NCBI GenBank assembly: GCA_016794945.1 | Contig: JAEUIX010000053.1 | Location: 1 to 10,164 of the forward strand | Direction: 5' to 3' | Origin: Phycisphaerae bacterium | Lineage (GTDB): Bacteria; Planctomycetota; Phycisphaerae; Phycisphaerales; UBA1924 | DNA length: 10,164 bases | In this document: positions 1 to 6,728 of the stretch, piece after piece | How positions within the stretch are numbered: position 1 is the first letter of the stretch | Layout: every line of letters starts with the position of its first letter | Position numbers and translations under genes: made by a program | Notes under the pieces: generated by a model | Told to the model about the DNA's origin: nothing | What the model saw: the letters and a program-made list of their open reading frames with translations, nothing else | Database searches by the model: none

Positions 1-4
1 ACCC

Positions 5-346
5 ATGCCGACCGCACCGAAGAAGAACACCCCGGCCGCCGAGAAGCCCGCCAAGCAGGTCGCGACGCGACTGGGCCTGGTGGAGAGCGACGCGCGCGAC
101 AAGACGCGCAAGGTGGTGGTGCCGAACGTTTCGACGCACCCGAAGTACGGCAAGACGATGCGCCGCAAGACGGTGCTGCACGTGCACGACGCGACGAACG
201 AGTCGCGGACGGGCGACCTGGTGGAGGTGTGCCCCTGCCGGCCGATCAGCAAGACCAAGTCGTGGAAGCTGGTTCGTGTGGTGCAGAAGGGCGCGGCGAT
301 GAAGTTCCAGGGCGTGGAGACGCCGGGCGCGGGGGGCAAGGCCTGA
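5..346 (+). CDS. rpsQ: 30S ribosomal protein S17
   Basis: Primary 16S rRNA-binding protein of the small subunit, with an OB-fold. The family core runs from about residue 22: HPKYGKTMRRKT, LHVHDATNE, then GDLVEV and CRPISKTKSWKLVRVV, all closely matching bacterial S17. The protein is 113 residues against 84 in E. coli. The excess is an Ala/Lys/Pro-rich N-terminal leader of about 20 residues and a short Gly-rich tail. Only four bases precede the ATG, so its ribosome binding site cannot be seen and a start further upstream is not excluded. No other ATG or GTG lies before the core, so at least part of the leader is required. rplN follows after 32 nt. rpmC (L29), the usual upstream neighbour, would lie outside the window. 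The identity is secure; the exact start is less so. Confidence 0.95.
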   Translation: MPTAPKKNTPAAEKPAKQVATRLGLVESDARDKTRKVVVPNVSTHPKYGKTMRRKTVLHVHDATNESRTGDLVEVCPCRPISKTKSWKLVRVVQKGAAMKFQGVETPGAGGKA

Positions 347-378
347 GCGCGTAAGGGCGCGCGGGCAGGAGCAAAGCC

Positions 379-765
379 ATGATCCAACAGGAAACTCGCT
401 GCGAAGTCGCGGACAACTCGGGCGCCAAGATCGCCTACGTGATCCGCGTGTACGGCGGCTCGACGGCCAGCGGCAAGTTCACCCGGCGCACGGCCGGCGT
501 GGGCGACCGCGTCTTCGTGTCGATCAAGAAGGCGCTGCCGGGCGGCGAGATCAAGGCCGGCGACATGTCCAAGGCTGTGGTGGTGCGCACCACCAAGGCC
601 ACGCGGCGTGCCGACGGCTCGTACGTCAAGTTCGATTCCAACGCCGTCGTGCTGATCCAGGACGACGGCAACCCCAAGGGCACCCGCATCTTCGGCCCGG
701 TGGCGCGCGAGCTCCGCGACCGCAACTTCATGAAGATCGTCTCCCTCGCTCCGGAGGTCGTCTGA
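379..765 (+). CDS. rplN: 50S ribosomal protein L14
   Basis: L14 binds 23S rRNA at the subunit interface and forms part of an intersubunit bridge with 16S rRNA. The protein is nearly collinear with the family: [17 protein letters not shown] at the N-terminus, [20 protein letters not shown] in the middle, KAVVVRT, and the C-terminal signature [13 protein letters not shown] followed by [12 protein letters not shown]. Length is 128 residues against the usual 122. The difference is a roughly six-residue insert at about 29-34, just before the TRRTAGVGD segment. AGGAG at 367-371 lies 7 nt upstream of the ATG and fixes the start. Its stop is only 2 nt before rplX, whose Shine-Dalgarno sequence GGAGG (753-757) sits inside the last codons of this gene, so the two are probably translationally coupled. 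Confidence 0.97.
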   Translation: MIQQETRCEVADNSGAKIAYVIRVYGGSTASGKFTRRTAGVGDRVFVSIKKALPGGEIKAGDMSKAVVVRTTKATRRADGSYVKFDSNAVVLIQDDGNPKGTRIFGPVARELRDRNFMKIVSLAPEVV

Positions 766-767
766 CC

Positions 768-1103
768 ATGGCACGTCACGTCCGCAAAGGCGACAGCGTC
801 ATCATCACTTCCGGCGCGCACAAGGGCACGGTGGGCGAGATCACGGCCGTCGACACCAAGCACGACCGCGTGTACGTCAAGGGCGTCAACATGGTGACCA
901 AGCACCTGCGCCCCACCCGCACCGCGCCCCAGGGCGGCGTCGTCACCCGCGAGGCGCCGATCCACATCTCCAAGGTCTCCCCCGTCGTCGACGGCAAGCC
1001 CACCCGCGTCCGCTTCGTCACCAAGCCCGACGGCTCCAAGGTGCGCGTGGCGGCCCGCGGCGGCAAGGAACTCGGCGTCGTCCGCGCCGCCGCCGCCAAG
1101 TAA
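768..1103 (+). CDS. rplX: 50S ribosomal protein L24
   Basis: L24 is an early assembly-initiator protein of the large subunit that binds domain I of 23S rRNA near the peptide exit. The N-terminal KOW motif is plain: VRKGDSVIITSGAHKGTVGE at residues 5-24, followed by VYVKGVNMVTKHLRPT and the EAPIHISKVSPV segment typical of the family. Length is 111 residues against 104 in E. coli, with a slightly longer Ala-rich C-terminus. The start follows GGAGG at 753-757 with 10 nt spacing, and the gene begins 2 nt after the rplN stop, as expected for coupled translation. rplE follows after 40 nt, the standard spc order. Confidence 0.96.
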   Translation: MARHVRKGDSVIITSGAHKGTVGEITAVDTKHDRVYVKGVNMVTKHLRPTRTAPQGGVVTREAPIHISKVSPVVDGKPTRVRFVTKPDGSKVRVAARGGKELGVVRAAAAK

Positions 1104-1143
1104 CTCCCACAGAACGATCCACCCCGCAACGACCGAGCAACCC

Positions 1144-1875
1144 ATGGCACAGGACAAGGACAGCAAGAAGCCCGGCCAGCCGAACCAGGCCCCCAGCGGC
1201 AAGGACGCGGCCCCCAAGGCCAAGGCCGACAAGGGCGGCAAGCCCAAGGGCCACCACGGCGACGACGTCGCCGAGGTCCCCGCGGGCCCGCGCGTCGAGC
1301 CGCGCCTGCAGACCCTGTACAAGACGCAGGTCCGCGCGGCGCTGGCGGAGAAGTTCGGGCTGAAGAACCCGATGCAGCACCCCCGCCTGGAGAAGGTGGT
1401 GGTGAACGTGAACATGGGCCGCCACCTGGAGAACAACAAGCTCCCGCCGCTGGTCAAGACCACGGTGCTGGAGACGATCCAGAAGGTGACGGGCCAGAAG
1501 CCGGTGGTGCAGAAGGCCAAGAAGTCGGTGTCGAACTTCAAGGTGCGCGAAGGGGCCGAGACCAGCGCGATGGTCACGCTGCGTCGCGACCGCATGTGGC
1601 ACTTCCTGGACCGGTTCATCAACCTGGCCTGCCCGCGTATCAAGGACTTCCGCGGGCTGAAGGACAACGCCTTCGACAAGAACGGCAACTACGCCGTCGG
1701 CCTGCAGGAGCAGGGCGTGTTCCCCGAGATCAACATGGCCGAGGTGAACTTCACCCACGGCATGAACATCAACTTCTGCTTCAGCGACTCCAAGCCCGAG
1801 ATCAGCCGCTTCATCCTCGCCCAGCTGGGCATGCCCTTCCGCAAGGACGAGAAGGGCGCGAGCAAGGGCAAGTAA
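1144..1875 (+). CDS. rplE: 50S ribosomal protein L5 with long basic N-terminal extension
   Basis: L5 binds 5S rRNA with L18 and L25-type partners, anchors it in the central protuberance and contacts the P-site tRNA. The family core begins near residue 54 (RLQTLYKTQVR) and includes NPMQHPRLEKVVVNVNMG, SGQKP-like TGQKPVVQKAKKSVSNFK, TLRRDRMWHFLDRFI, PRIKDFRGL, FDKNGNYAVGLQEQ and the C-terminal MPFRKD. The protein is 243 residues against 179 in E. coli. Residues 1-51 are a low-complexity Lys/Pro/Ala/Gly/Asp extension. No ATG or GTG occurs in frame between the first codon and Met77, which lies inside the core, so the extension cannot be trimmed by choosing another start. The ribosome binding site is weak (GAG at 1135-1137, spacing 6). 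Confidence 0.95.
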   Translation: MAQDKDSKKPGQPNQAPSGKDAAPKAKADKGGKPKGHHGDDVAEVPAGPRVEPRLQTLYKTQVRAALAEKFGLKNPMQHPRLEKVVVNVNMGRHLENNKLPPLVKTTVLETIQKVTGQKPVVQKAKKSVSNFKVREGAETSAMVTLRRDRMWHFLDRFINLACPRIKDFRGLKDNAFDKNGNYAVGLQEQGVFPEINMAEVNFTHGMNINFCFSDSKPEISRFILAQLGMPFRKDEKGASKGK

Positions 1876-1917
1876 CCCGTCACGGCGACCGCACCGAACC
1901 ACACCCAGGACTCACGC

Positions 1918-2103
1918 ATGGCCACCAAGGCACAATTCGCCCGGAGCAAGAGGAAGCCGAAGTTCAGCACCCGCACCGTGCGCCGCTGCGAGCTCACGGG
2001 CCGGTCCCACGGCGTCTACCGCAAGTTCCGCATCAGCCGCATCATGCTGCGCAAGCTCGCCCTGGAGGGCAAGATCCCCGGCATGCGCAAGAGCTCCTGG
2101 TAA
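1918..2103 (+). CDS. rpsN: 30S ribosomal protein S14, short form without the zinc site
   Basis: S14 is a late-assembling protein of the 30S head near the A site. At 61 residues it has the length of the short, zinc-binding type (RpsZ of B. subtilis), not the roughly 100-residue form of E. coli. The C-terminal half matches that type: [20 protein letters not shown] and ending [11 protein letters not shown]. In the zinc type four cysteines occupy positions 24, 27, 40 and 43. Here these are Cys24, Thr27, Ser40 and Met43, so the CxxC...CxxC ribbon is lost. Loss of zinc ligands in S14 homologues is a known recurring event; this protein keeps the short architecture without the metal site. AGGA at 1907-1910, 7 nt before ATG, supports the start. 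rplE is 42 nt upstream. Confidence 0.95.
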   Translation: MATKAQFARSKRKPKFSTRTVRRCELTGRSHGVYRKFRISRIMLRKLALEGKIPGMRKSSW

Positions 2104-2174
2104 CGCACGCACCGCCGACCGAACGACGCACCACGGCCGAACGAACGACCCGCCGACGCAACGAGACACGAACC
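2104..2174 (+). other. T-free CA-rich linker between rpsN and rpsH
   Basis: The 71-nt gap contains no T at all. It holds two near-copies of CCGAACGA (2119-2126 and 2137-2144) among other GAC/AAC-rich short repeats. No hairpin and no strong Shine-Dalgarno sequence is visible; GAGA at 2163-2166 is the best candidate for rpsH. A transcript without U and with few G pairs would be largely unstructured, which may keep the rpsH start accessible. That functional reading is inference. Confidence 0.5.
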
Positions 2175-2573
2175 ATGGCCTTCAACGACCCCATCTCCGA
2201 CATGCTCACCCGCGTCCGCAACGCGCTGGGCAACCGCGCCAAGACCGTCGACTGCATCAACAGCCGGGTCTGCCGCGGCATCGCCCAGGTGCTCAAGGAC
2301 GAGGGCTACATCGACGGCTTCGAGGTCGTCGAGAACGGCAAGGGCGGCGCGCTGCGCGTCCGGCTGAAGTACGGCCCGCGCGGGGAGCGCGTGCTGAACA
2401 CCGTCAAGCGGCAGAGCAAGCCGGGGCGGCGCGTCTACAGCACCGTCGAGTCGCTGCCCCGCCCGCTGCAGGGCCTGGGCATCGCCATCGTCAGCACGTC
2501 CAAGGGCGTGCTCTCCGACCGCAAGTGCCGCGACCAGCGCGTCGGCGGCGAGCTGCTGTGCATCGTCGAGTGA
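2175..2573 (+). CDS. rpsH: 30S ribosomal protein S8
   Basis: S8 is a primary 16S rRNA-binding protein that organises the central domain. In E. coli it is also the translational repressor of the spc operon. The 132-residue protein matches the family (130 in E. coli) from end to end: NDPISDMLTRVRNA at the start, VLKDEGYIDGFEV, LKYGPRGERVL, the linker SKPGRRVYS, and the RNA-binding C-terminus with GLGIAIVSTSKGVLSD and VGGELLCIVE. The ATG is chosen because the family always starts with a MxxxDPIxDML-like segment. The same frame is open far upstream through rplE and rpsN, but that part is shadow translation. The Shine-Dalgarno sequence is poor (GAGA, 2163-2166). A 42-nt linker leads to rplF. I could not recognise an S8 target hairpin. 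Confidence 0.96.
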   Translation: MAFNDPISDMLTRVRNALGNRAKTVDCINSRVCRGIAQVLKDEGYIDGFEVVENGKGGALRVRLKYGPRGERVLNTVKRQSKPGRRVYSTVESLPRPLQGLGIAIVSTSKGVLSDRKCRDQRVGGELLCIVE

Positions 2574-2615
2574 CCCCGTTCGCACCCCGAGCCACCACCA
2601 CCCAAGAGAAACGCC

Positions 2616-3656
2616 ATGTCTCGAATCGGACGCAAAGCCATCTCGGTGCCGGCGAACGTGAAGATCGCCATCAAGGGCAACACCGTCACGGTCCAGGGCC
2701 CGCAGGGCACGCTGGAAGTGCCGTTCCGCGCCGAGGTCAAGGTCGCCTGGAACGAGAGCGAGAAGTCGATCAACTGCTCGATCGACGAGGCCAGGCACGG
2801 TGAGGACCGCGCGGTCCGCGCCTACTGGGGAACCACCCGGGCGCTGATCCAGGCGGCGATCGTCGGCGTGACCAAGGGCTACGAGAAGGTGATGGAGGTC
2901 AACGGCGTCGGCTGGACGGCCAGCGTCGCGGGCCCCAAGCTCAAGCTGGTGGTGGGCTACGCCAACCCGATCATGATGGACATCCCCAAGGGGCTGAAGG
3001 TCACGGTCGAGAAGCAGTTCGTCAAGATCGCCGGCCCCGACAAGCGCATGGTCGGCCAGTTCGCCAGCGACATGCGGGCCCAGCGCAAGCCCGAGCCGTA
3101 CAACGCCAAGGGCATCAAGTACCAGACCGAGGTCATCAAGCGCAAGAGCGGCAAGCAGTTCGGCACCGCCCGATCCCCCGCACGTCCACGCCCCAGTTCC
3201 GCGAGACCGATCCATGGACAGAGCCAAGCACAAAGTCGCCCGCCGCAACCGGCGCCACATCGGCATCCGCAAGAAGGTCGAGGGCGACCCGGGCCGGCCG
3301 CGCCTGAGCGTGTACAAGTCGCTCAACCACATCTACGCGCAGGTCATCGACGACCTGGCCGGGCGCACGCTCGCGCACGCCAGCAGCCTCGAGGCCGACC
3401 TGAAGCTCGAGAAGACCGGCAACGCCAACGCCGCCGCCGCCGTCGGCGCCCTGGTCGCCCAGCGGGCCAAGGCCGCCGGCGTCAAGGCCGTCCGGTTCGA
3501 CCGGGGCGGCTTCCGCTTCCACGGGCGGGTCAAGGCCCTGGCCGACGCCGCCCGCAAGGAAGGCCTCCAGTTCTGAACCCGTCCGCACCCGTCCCCCGCC
3601 CGCCGACCGACGCAGAGCCAACGACGATCCCGCGAGAACACCCATGCCCGAGATGA
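2616..3656 (+). CDS. rplF: 50S ribosomal protein L6, reading frame without its normal stop (core 2616-3170)
   Basis: L6 sits near the factor-binding site of the 50S subunit, on 23S rRNA helix 97. Residues 1 to about 185 are a complete two-domain L6: [25 protein letters not shown], the second domain [42 protein letters not shown], and the terminal [11 protein letters not shown] and KRKSGKQF. E. coli L6 has 177 residues, so the protein should end near Ala185 (3170). The frame does not stop there. It stays open across all of rplR to TGA at 3654-3656, 13 nt inside rpsE, giving 346 residues. The extra 161 residues are an Arg/Pro/Gly-rich shadow of rplR. CGA at 3171-3173 is one substitution from TGA, and TGATCCCC is the context of the infA stop. 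I read this as stop loss or a base error, with the functional gene ending near 3170. The ribosome binding site is weak (GAGA, 2606-2609). Confidence 0.8.
   Translation: MSRIGRKAISVPANVKIAIKGNTVTVQGPQGTLEVPFRAEVKVAWNESEKSINCSIDEARHGEDRAVRAYWGTTRALIQAAIVGVTKGYEKVMEVNGVGWTASVAGPKLKLVVGYANPIMMDIPKGLKVTVEKQFVKIAGPDKRMVGQFASDMRAQRKPEPYNAKGIKYQTEVIKRKSGKQFGTARSPARPRPSSARPIHGQSQAQSRPPQPAPHRHPQEGRGRPGPAAPERVQVAQPHLRAGHRRPGRAHARARQQPRGRPEAREDRQRQRRRRRRRPGRPAGQGRRRQGRPVRPGRLPLPRAGQGPGRRRPQGRPPVLNPSAPVPRPPTDAEPTTIPREHPCPR
3214..3576 (+). CDS. rplR: 50S ribosomal protein L18
   Basis: L18 binds 5S rRNA and helps dock it onto the 23S rRNA in the central protuberance, together with L5. The 120-residue protein matches the family in length (117 in E. 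coli) and content: basic N-terminal segment [38 protein letters not shown], an Ala-rich central helix [22 protein letters not shown], and the C-terminal [28 protein letters not shown], a clear variant of the family ending FDRGGYxYHGRVxALADAAREGGL. The gene lies wholly inside the open frame that continues from rplF, in a different frame. Its codons, not those of the rplF run-on, encode a conserved protein. GAGA at 3203-3206 is the only candidate ribosome binding site (spacing 7). rpsE follows after 67 nt. Confidence 0.96.
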   Translation: MDRAKHKVARRNRRHIGIRKKVEGDPGRPRLSVYKSLNHIYAQVIDDLAGRTLAHASSLEADLKLEKTGNANAAAAVGALVAQRAKAAGVKAVRFDRGGFRFHGRVKALADAARKEGLQF

Positions 3657-4342
3657 TCGACGAAAAGTCGCACACAGAGTCCACCACGATCGGCGTCTAC
3701 CGGACCGCCTCGACCGTCAAGGGCGGCCGGCGGTTCAGCTTCGGCGCGCTGGTGGTCGTCGGCAACCGCGACGGCGAGGTCGGCTTCGGCTACGCCAAGA
3801 GCAACGAAGTCCCGCAGGCCATCGAGAAGTCCCAGAAGTACGCCTCGCGCCAGAAGTTCCGCATCGAGCGCATCGGCACCACGATCCACCACGAGGTCGA
3901 CGGCAAGTTCGGCTCGTCCACCGTCCGGCTCATCCCCGCCAGCCCCGGCACCGGCGTCGTCGCCGGCACCGTCGTCCGCGCCGTGCTCGAGCTCGCCGGC
4001 ATCCAGGACTGCCTGACCAAGTGCTACGGCTCGACCAACCCCCAGAACATCCTCAAGGCCGCCTTCGACGCGCTCCGCCAGCTCCGGACCCCGGGCACGG
4101 TCCAGTCGCTCCGCGGCCAGGACCTCGGCCAGACCGAGATCCAGATCAAGATCGAGAAGGGCAAGCAGTTCATGCCCACCATCGCCAAGAGCGACAAGCC
4201 CAAGGGGCCGGTCAACACCATCGGCAACGACCGGCGCGGCGGCCCCGGCGGGCGCGGCCCGCGGCGCGGCCGCCAGCAGGCCGCCGCCACCGGCGAGGCC
4301 CCGGCGCCGACCGACTCCGGCGCCGCCCCCGCCAACGGTTAA
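3644..4342 (+). CDS. rpsE: 30S ribosomal protein S5 with Arg/Gly-rich C-terminal tail
   Basis: S5 is at the mRNA entry side of the 30S subunit and contributes to decoding accuracy. The double-stranded RNA-binding-like N-domain is clear (VYRTASTVKGGRRFSFGAL, VVVGNRDGEVGFGYAKSNEV, with the KGGR loop where spectinomycin-resistance changes map in other bacteria). The C-domain follows (PASPGTGVVAGTVVRAVLELAG, CLTKCYGSTNPQNILKAAFDAL). The protein has 232 residues against 167 in E. coli. From about residue 167 the extra tail first looks folded (IQIKIEKGKQFMPTIAK) and then becomes RGG-like (197-210) and Ala/Pro-rich. The stop is followed by a 65-nt linker and then rplO, so rpmD (L30), which normally sits here, is missing. 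GAGA at 3634-3637 is a weak ribosome binding site. Confidence 0.96.
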   Translation: MPEMIDEKSHTESTTIGVYRTASTVKGGRRFSFGALVVVGNRDGEVGFGYAKSNEVPQAIEKSQKYASRQKFRIERIGTTIHHEVDGKFGSSTVRLIPASPGTGVVAGTVVRAVLELAGIQDCLTKCYGSTNPQNILKAAFDALRQLRTPGTVQSLRGQDLGQTEIQIKIEKGKQFMPTIAKSDKPKGPVNTIGNDRRGGPGGRGPRRGRQQAAATGEAPAPTDSGAAPANG

Positions 4343-4380
4343 ACCCCGCTTCAGCGATCAGTCCCCGCCACTGAATCACA

Positions 4381-4394
4381 CGGGCCATCGCCCG
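4381..4394 (+). other. Small GC hairpin before the rplO ribosome binding site
   Basis: CGGGC (4381-4385), loop CATC and GCCCG (4390-4394) form a 5-bp stem. AGGA, the Shine-Dalgarno sequence of rplO, begins at the very next base (4395-4398). A structure at this place could modulate rplO initiation, but the stem is short and chance is possible in GC-rich sequence. Confidence 0.3.
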
Positions 4395-4407
4395 AGGAAC
4401 CGCAGCC

Positions 4408-4995
4408 ATGATGATCCACGAAATCACCGAGAAGGCCGGTCGCTACAAGGCCCGCAAGCGCGTCGGTCGCGGCGAGGGCGGCGGTCGAGGCAAGACCTCC
4501 GGACGGGGCAACAAGGGCGCCGGCTCGCGCTCCGGCACCGCCCGCAAGGGCGCGTTCGAGGGCGGCCAGATGCCCCTGTTCCGCCGCCTGCGCAAGTACG
4601 GCTTCTCGAACGTCCGCTTCGAGACCCGCTTCTGGATCGTCAACCTCGCCGACATCGTCGCGCACAAGGACTTCGCCAAGGGCGGCGCGGTCAACACCGA
4701 GTCGCTGGTCAAGGCCGGCCTCATCCGCGACGATTCGCGCGACCTCAAGATCCTCGGCGACCTGCCCGAGGGCGGCCTGAAGGTCAAGCTCGACGTCACC
4801 GCAGCGCGGCTCTCCGCCGCCGCCCGCAAGGCCGTGACCGGGGCCGGCGGGACGGTCACGGAGCGCGGCACGCGTCGCGACTTCGTCCGCGGCGTGGACC
4901 GCAACAGCGAGGACCGGACCCCCAAGAAACTCACCAAGAAGCTCAAGCGCGGTCGTTCGAACAAGGCCAAGCCGGCCGTCGGCGACGAGGCCTGA
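4408..4995 (+). CDS. rplO: 50S ribosomal protein L15 with basic C-terminal extension
   Basis: L15 is a late-assembly 23S rRNA-binding protein with a long basic N-terminal arm that runs through the 50S core. The arm is unmistakable: KRVGRGEGGGRGKTSGRGNK and GSRSGTARKGAFEGGQMPLF, followed by RRLRKYGFSN. The family usually has His where Asn stands in SGRGNKG. The folded C-domain contains VNTESLVKAGLI, LKILGDLPEGGLKVKL and VTGAGGTVTE. Length is 195 residues against 144 in E. coli. Residues about 153-195 are an additional Lys/Arg-rich tail (TPKKLTKKLKRGRSNKAK). Two ATG codons stand in tandem; the first is preferred because AGGA (4395-4398) is 9 nt away. The upstream neighbour is rpsE, without an intervening rpmD; secY follows after 91 nt. 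Confidence 0.95.
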   Translation: MMIHEITEKAGRYKARKRVGRGEGGGRGKTSGRGNKGAGSRSGTARKGAFEGGQMPLFRRLRKYGFSNVRFETRFWIVNLADIVAHKDFAKGGAVNTESLVKAGLIRDDSRDLKILGDLPEGGLKVKLDVTAARLSAAARKAVTGAGGTVTERGTRRDFVRGVDRNSEDRTPKKLTKKLKRGRSNKAKPAVGDEA

Positions 4996-5086
4996 GCGGG
5001 GGCGTCGTCCCGACGTCGGGGGCGAGGGTCATAGGATCGGCCACGGCCCCGGGCGTTGGACCCGGCGCCGACCGCGGAAGTAGCGC

Positions 5087-6472
5087 ATGCTCCAGGCTTT
5101 CATCAACGTCTTCCGGATCGCCGAGCTGAGGAACAAGATCCTCTTCACGATCGGCATGCTCGCCGTGTTCCGGGTCGGCCACTGGATTCCCCTGCCGGGC
5201 ATCAACCAGGCGCAGATGACCGAGGCCCTGCAGACCGCCCAGCAGGAGGGCGGCGCCGTCGGCAACACGCTGACCACGCTGGCCATCTTCTCCGGCGGCG
5301 CGTTCAGCCATTCGACCATCTTCGGCCTGGGCGTGATGCCGTACATCACCGCCTCGATCATCTTCCAGCTGCTGATGACCGTCTCGCCCCGGCTGAAGAA
5401 GCTCCAGGAAGAAGGGCCCACCGGGCGGCAGAAGATCCAGGAGTGGCAGCGCTACGCCACCATCGGCCTGTGCATCATCCAGGGCCTGGGTTGGCTCAAG
5501 TTCGCCGAGTCGCGTGGGCTGATCTACGCCCAGTGGGCGGCGTCGCCCATGTGGTGGGTCATGGCCGTCTCGGCTCTGACCGCCGGCACCGTGTTCCTGA
5601 TGTGGTGCGGCGAGCAGATCGACAAGTACGGCATCGGCAACGGTGTCTCGATGATCATCATGGCGGGCATCGTCTCGGCGATGCCGTCTTCGATCGCGTG
5701 GGTCTACAACAACTTCGATCCCGCCGCGGACGACAAGATGGGCTGGCTGGGACTGCGTTCGATCGTGGGCGGCTTCGTGCTGGTCGTCGGCGGCTCGGTG
5801 CTGCTGACGATCGCGCAGCGGCGCATCCCCGTGCAGCAGGCCAAGCACACGCGCGGGCGCAAGGTCTTCGGCGGGCAGCGATCGTTCCTGCCGCTGCGGC
5901 TGAACCACTCGGGCGTCATGCCGGTGGTCTTCGCGTCGTCGCTGATGATCTTCCCGGGCGTGCTGTTCACCAGCCTCGGCTCGGTCTTCGAGCCCGGCAG
6001 CGGCACGTTCAACTTCTTCGCGTGGCTTCACGACCAGTTCGCCAACGGCGAGTACCTCTACATCGTGTGCGAGGTGCTGCTCATCTACTTCTTCTCCTAC
6101 TTCTGGATCACCGTGCAGTTCAACCCCGAGGAGCTGGCCAAGCAGCTCCGCGACCAGGGCTCGTTCATCCCGGGCCTGCGTCCGGGGCCTCGCACCGCCG
6201 AGTATCTCGAGGCGGTGATGGAGCGCATCACGTACGTCGGGGCGACGTTCCTGGCGGTGATCGCGGTGCTGCCCATGGTCGCGTCCAACGCGCTGCGGAT
6301 CGACTTCGCGGTGACGCAGTTCCTCGGCGGCACGGGGCTGCTCATCGTCGTCCAGGTCGTCCTGGACTTCATCCAGCGCGTCGAGGCCAACCTCGTCATG
6401 CGCAACTACGCGGGCTTCCTCGGCGGCGAATCGGGCAAGGGGCCGCGCATCCAGGGCCGCCTGCCCACGTGA
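5087..6472 (+). CDS. secY: Preprotein translocase subunit SecY
   Basis: SecY forms the protein-conducting channel of the inner membrane with SecE and SecG. It passes Sec-dependent precursors pushed by SecA and receives membrane proteins from ribosomes. Ten hydrophobic segments can be placed at roughly 18-38, 78-99, 122-140, 154-174, 183-203, 226-245, 276-297, 323-343, 381-402 and 411-431. The plug region lies around 60-75. The family signature [14 protein letters not shown] is at 182-195. The cytosolic C4 loop carries [10 protein letters not shown] and the following [19 protein letters not shown], and the C5 loop [20 protein letters not shown], the region that contacts SecA and ribosome. Length of 461 is ordinary. 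GGAAG at 5076-5080 (spacing 6) supports the start. The 91-nt leader has only a weak 5-bp hairpin (5003-5015). infA follows directly; adk and map, common between secY and infA, are absent. Confidence 0.97.
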   Translation: MLQAFINVFRIAELRNKILFTIGMLAVFRVGHWIPLPGINQAQMTEALQTAQQEGGAVGNTLTTLAIFSGGAFSHSTIFGLGVMPYITASIIFQLLMTVSPRLKKLQEEGPTGRQKIQEWQRYATIGLCIIQGLGWLKFAESRGLIYAQWAASPMWWVMAVSALTAGTVFLMWCGEQIDKYGIGNGVSMIIMAGIVSAMPSSIAWVYNNFDPAADDKMGWLGLRSIVGGFVLVVGGSVLLTIAQRRIPVQQAKHTRGRKVFGGQRSFLPLRLNHSGVMPVVFASSLMIFPGVLFTSLGSVFEPGSGTFNFFAWLHDQFANGEYLYIVCEVLLIYFFSYFWITVQFNPEELAKQLRDQGSFIPGLRPGPRTAEYLEAVMERITYVGATFLAVIAVLPMVASNALRIDFAVTQFLGGTGLLIVVQVVLDFIQRVEANLVMRNYAGFLGGESGKGPRIQGRLPT

Positions 6473-6506
6473 GTCGGATCTCGCGGCGACCGCCGCGGAA
6501 AGGGCT

Positions 6507-6725
6507 ATGTCCAAGCAAGACGACAAACTGACGATGGAGGCCACGGTGGTCGAGGCGCTGCCGAACGCGATGTTCCGCGTGAAGCTGCCCAACAGCCACG
6601 TGGTCCTGGGCTACGTCTCGGGCAAGATGCGGATGAACTACATCCGGATTCTGCCGGGGGACAAGGTGACGGTCGAGATGAGCCCGTACGACCTGACCAA
6701 AGCCCGAATCACGTTCCGCCACTGA
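6507..6725 (+). CDS. infA: Translation initiation factor IF-1
   Basis: IF-1 binds the A site of the 30S subunit during initiation and cooperates with IF-2 and IF-3. The 72-residue protein is collinear with E. coli IF-1 (72 residues): an OB-fold with [40 protein letters not shown] and the C-terminal [14 protein letters not shown]. The ISGKMRxNYIRIL-type segment is the family hallmark. A purine-rich GGAAAGG (6497-6503) lies 3 nt before the ATG, closer than usual. The start is nevertheless required by the family length. The gene starts 34 nt after secY and is probably co-transcribed with it. It is followed by the strongest hairpin of the window and a 150-nt gap, so a transcription unit may end here. 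Confidence 0.97.
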   Translation: MSKQDDKLTMEATVVEALPNAMFRVKLPNSHVVLGYVSGKMRMNYIRILPGDKVTVEMSPYDLTKARITFRH

Positions 6726-6728
6726 TCC

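Noticed and set aside
435..1688. 417-codon open frame on the minus strand opposite L14, L24 and L5
   Set aside because: Antisense shadow of conserved genes with no domain; stop-poor frames are expected at this GC content.
3171..3656. A genuine L6 fusion domain in the open continuation of rplF
   Set aside because: The run-on is in the shadow frame of a conserved rplR and has only Arg/Pro/Gly/Gln bias; a lost stop or base error is simpler.
5032..5061. Promoter for secY (TAGGAT at 5032-5037 or TTGGAC at 5056-5061)
   Set aside because: The two hexamers are in the wrong order and spacing to form one promoter, and TAGGAT lacks the TTCC seen at the other boxes.
5056..6531. 491-codon plus-strand frame overlapping secY
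   Set aside because: Arg/Ala/Gly/His-rich shadow translation in the wrong frame; it covers the real secY and the infA start.
4943..6592. 549-codon open frame on the minus strand opposite secY
   Set aside because: Shadow of high-GC coding sequence; the translation is His/Asp/Arg/Gln-rich without domains, while the plus strand encodes an unmistakable SecY.
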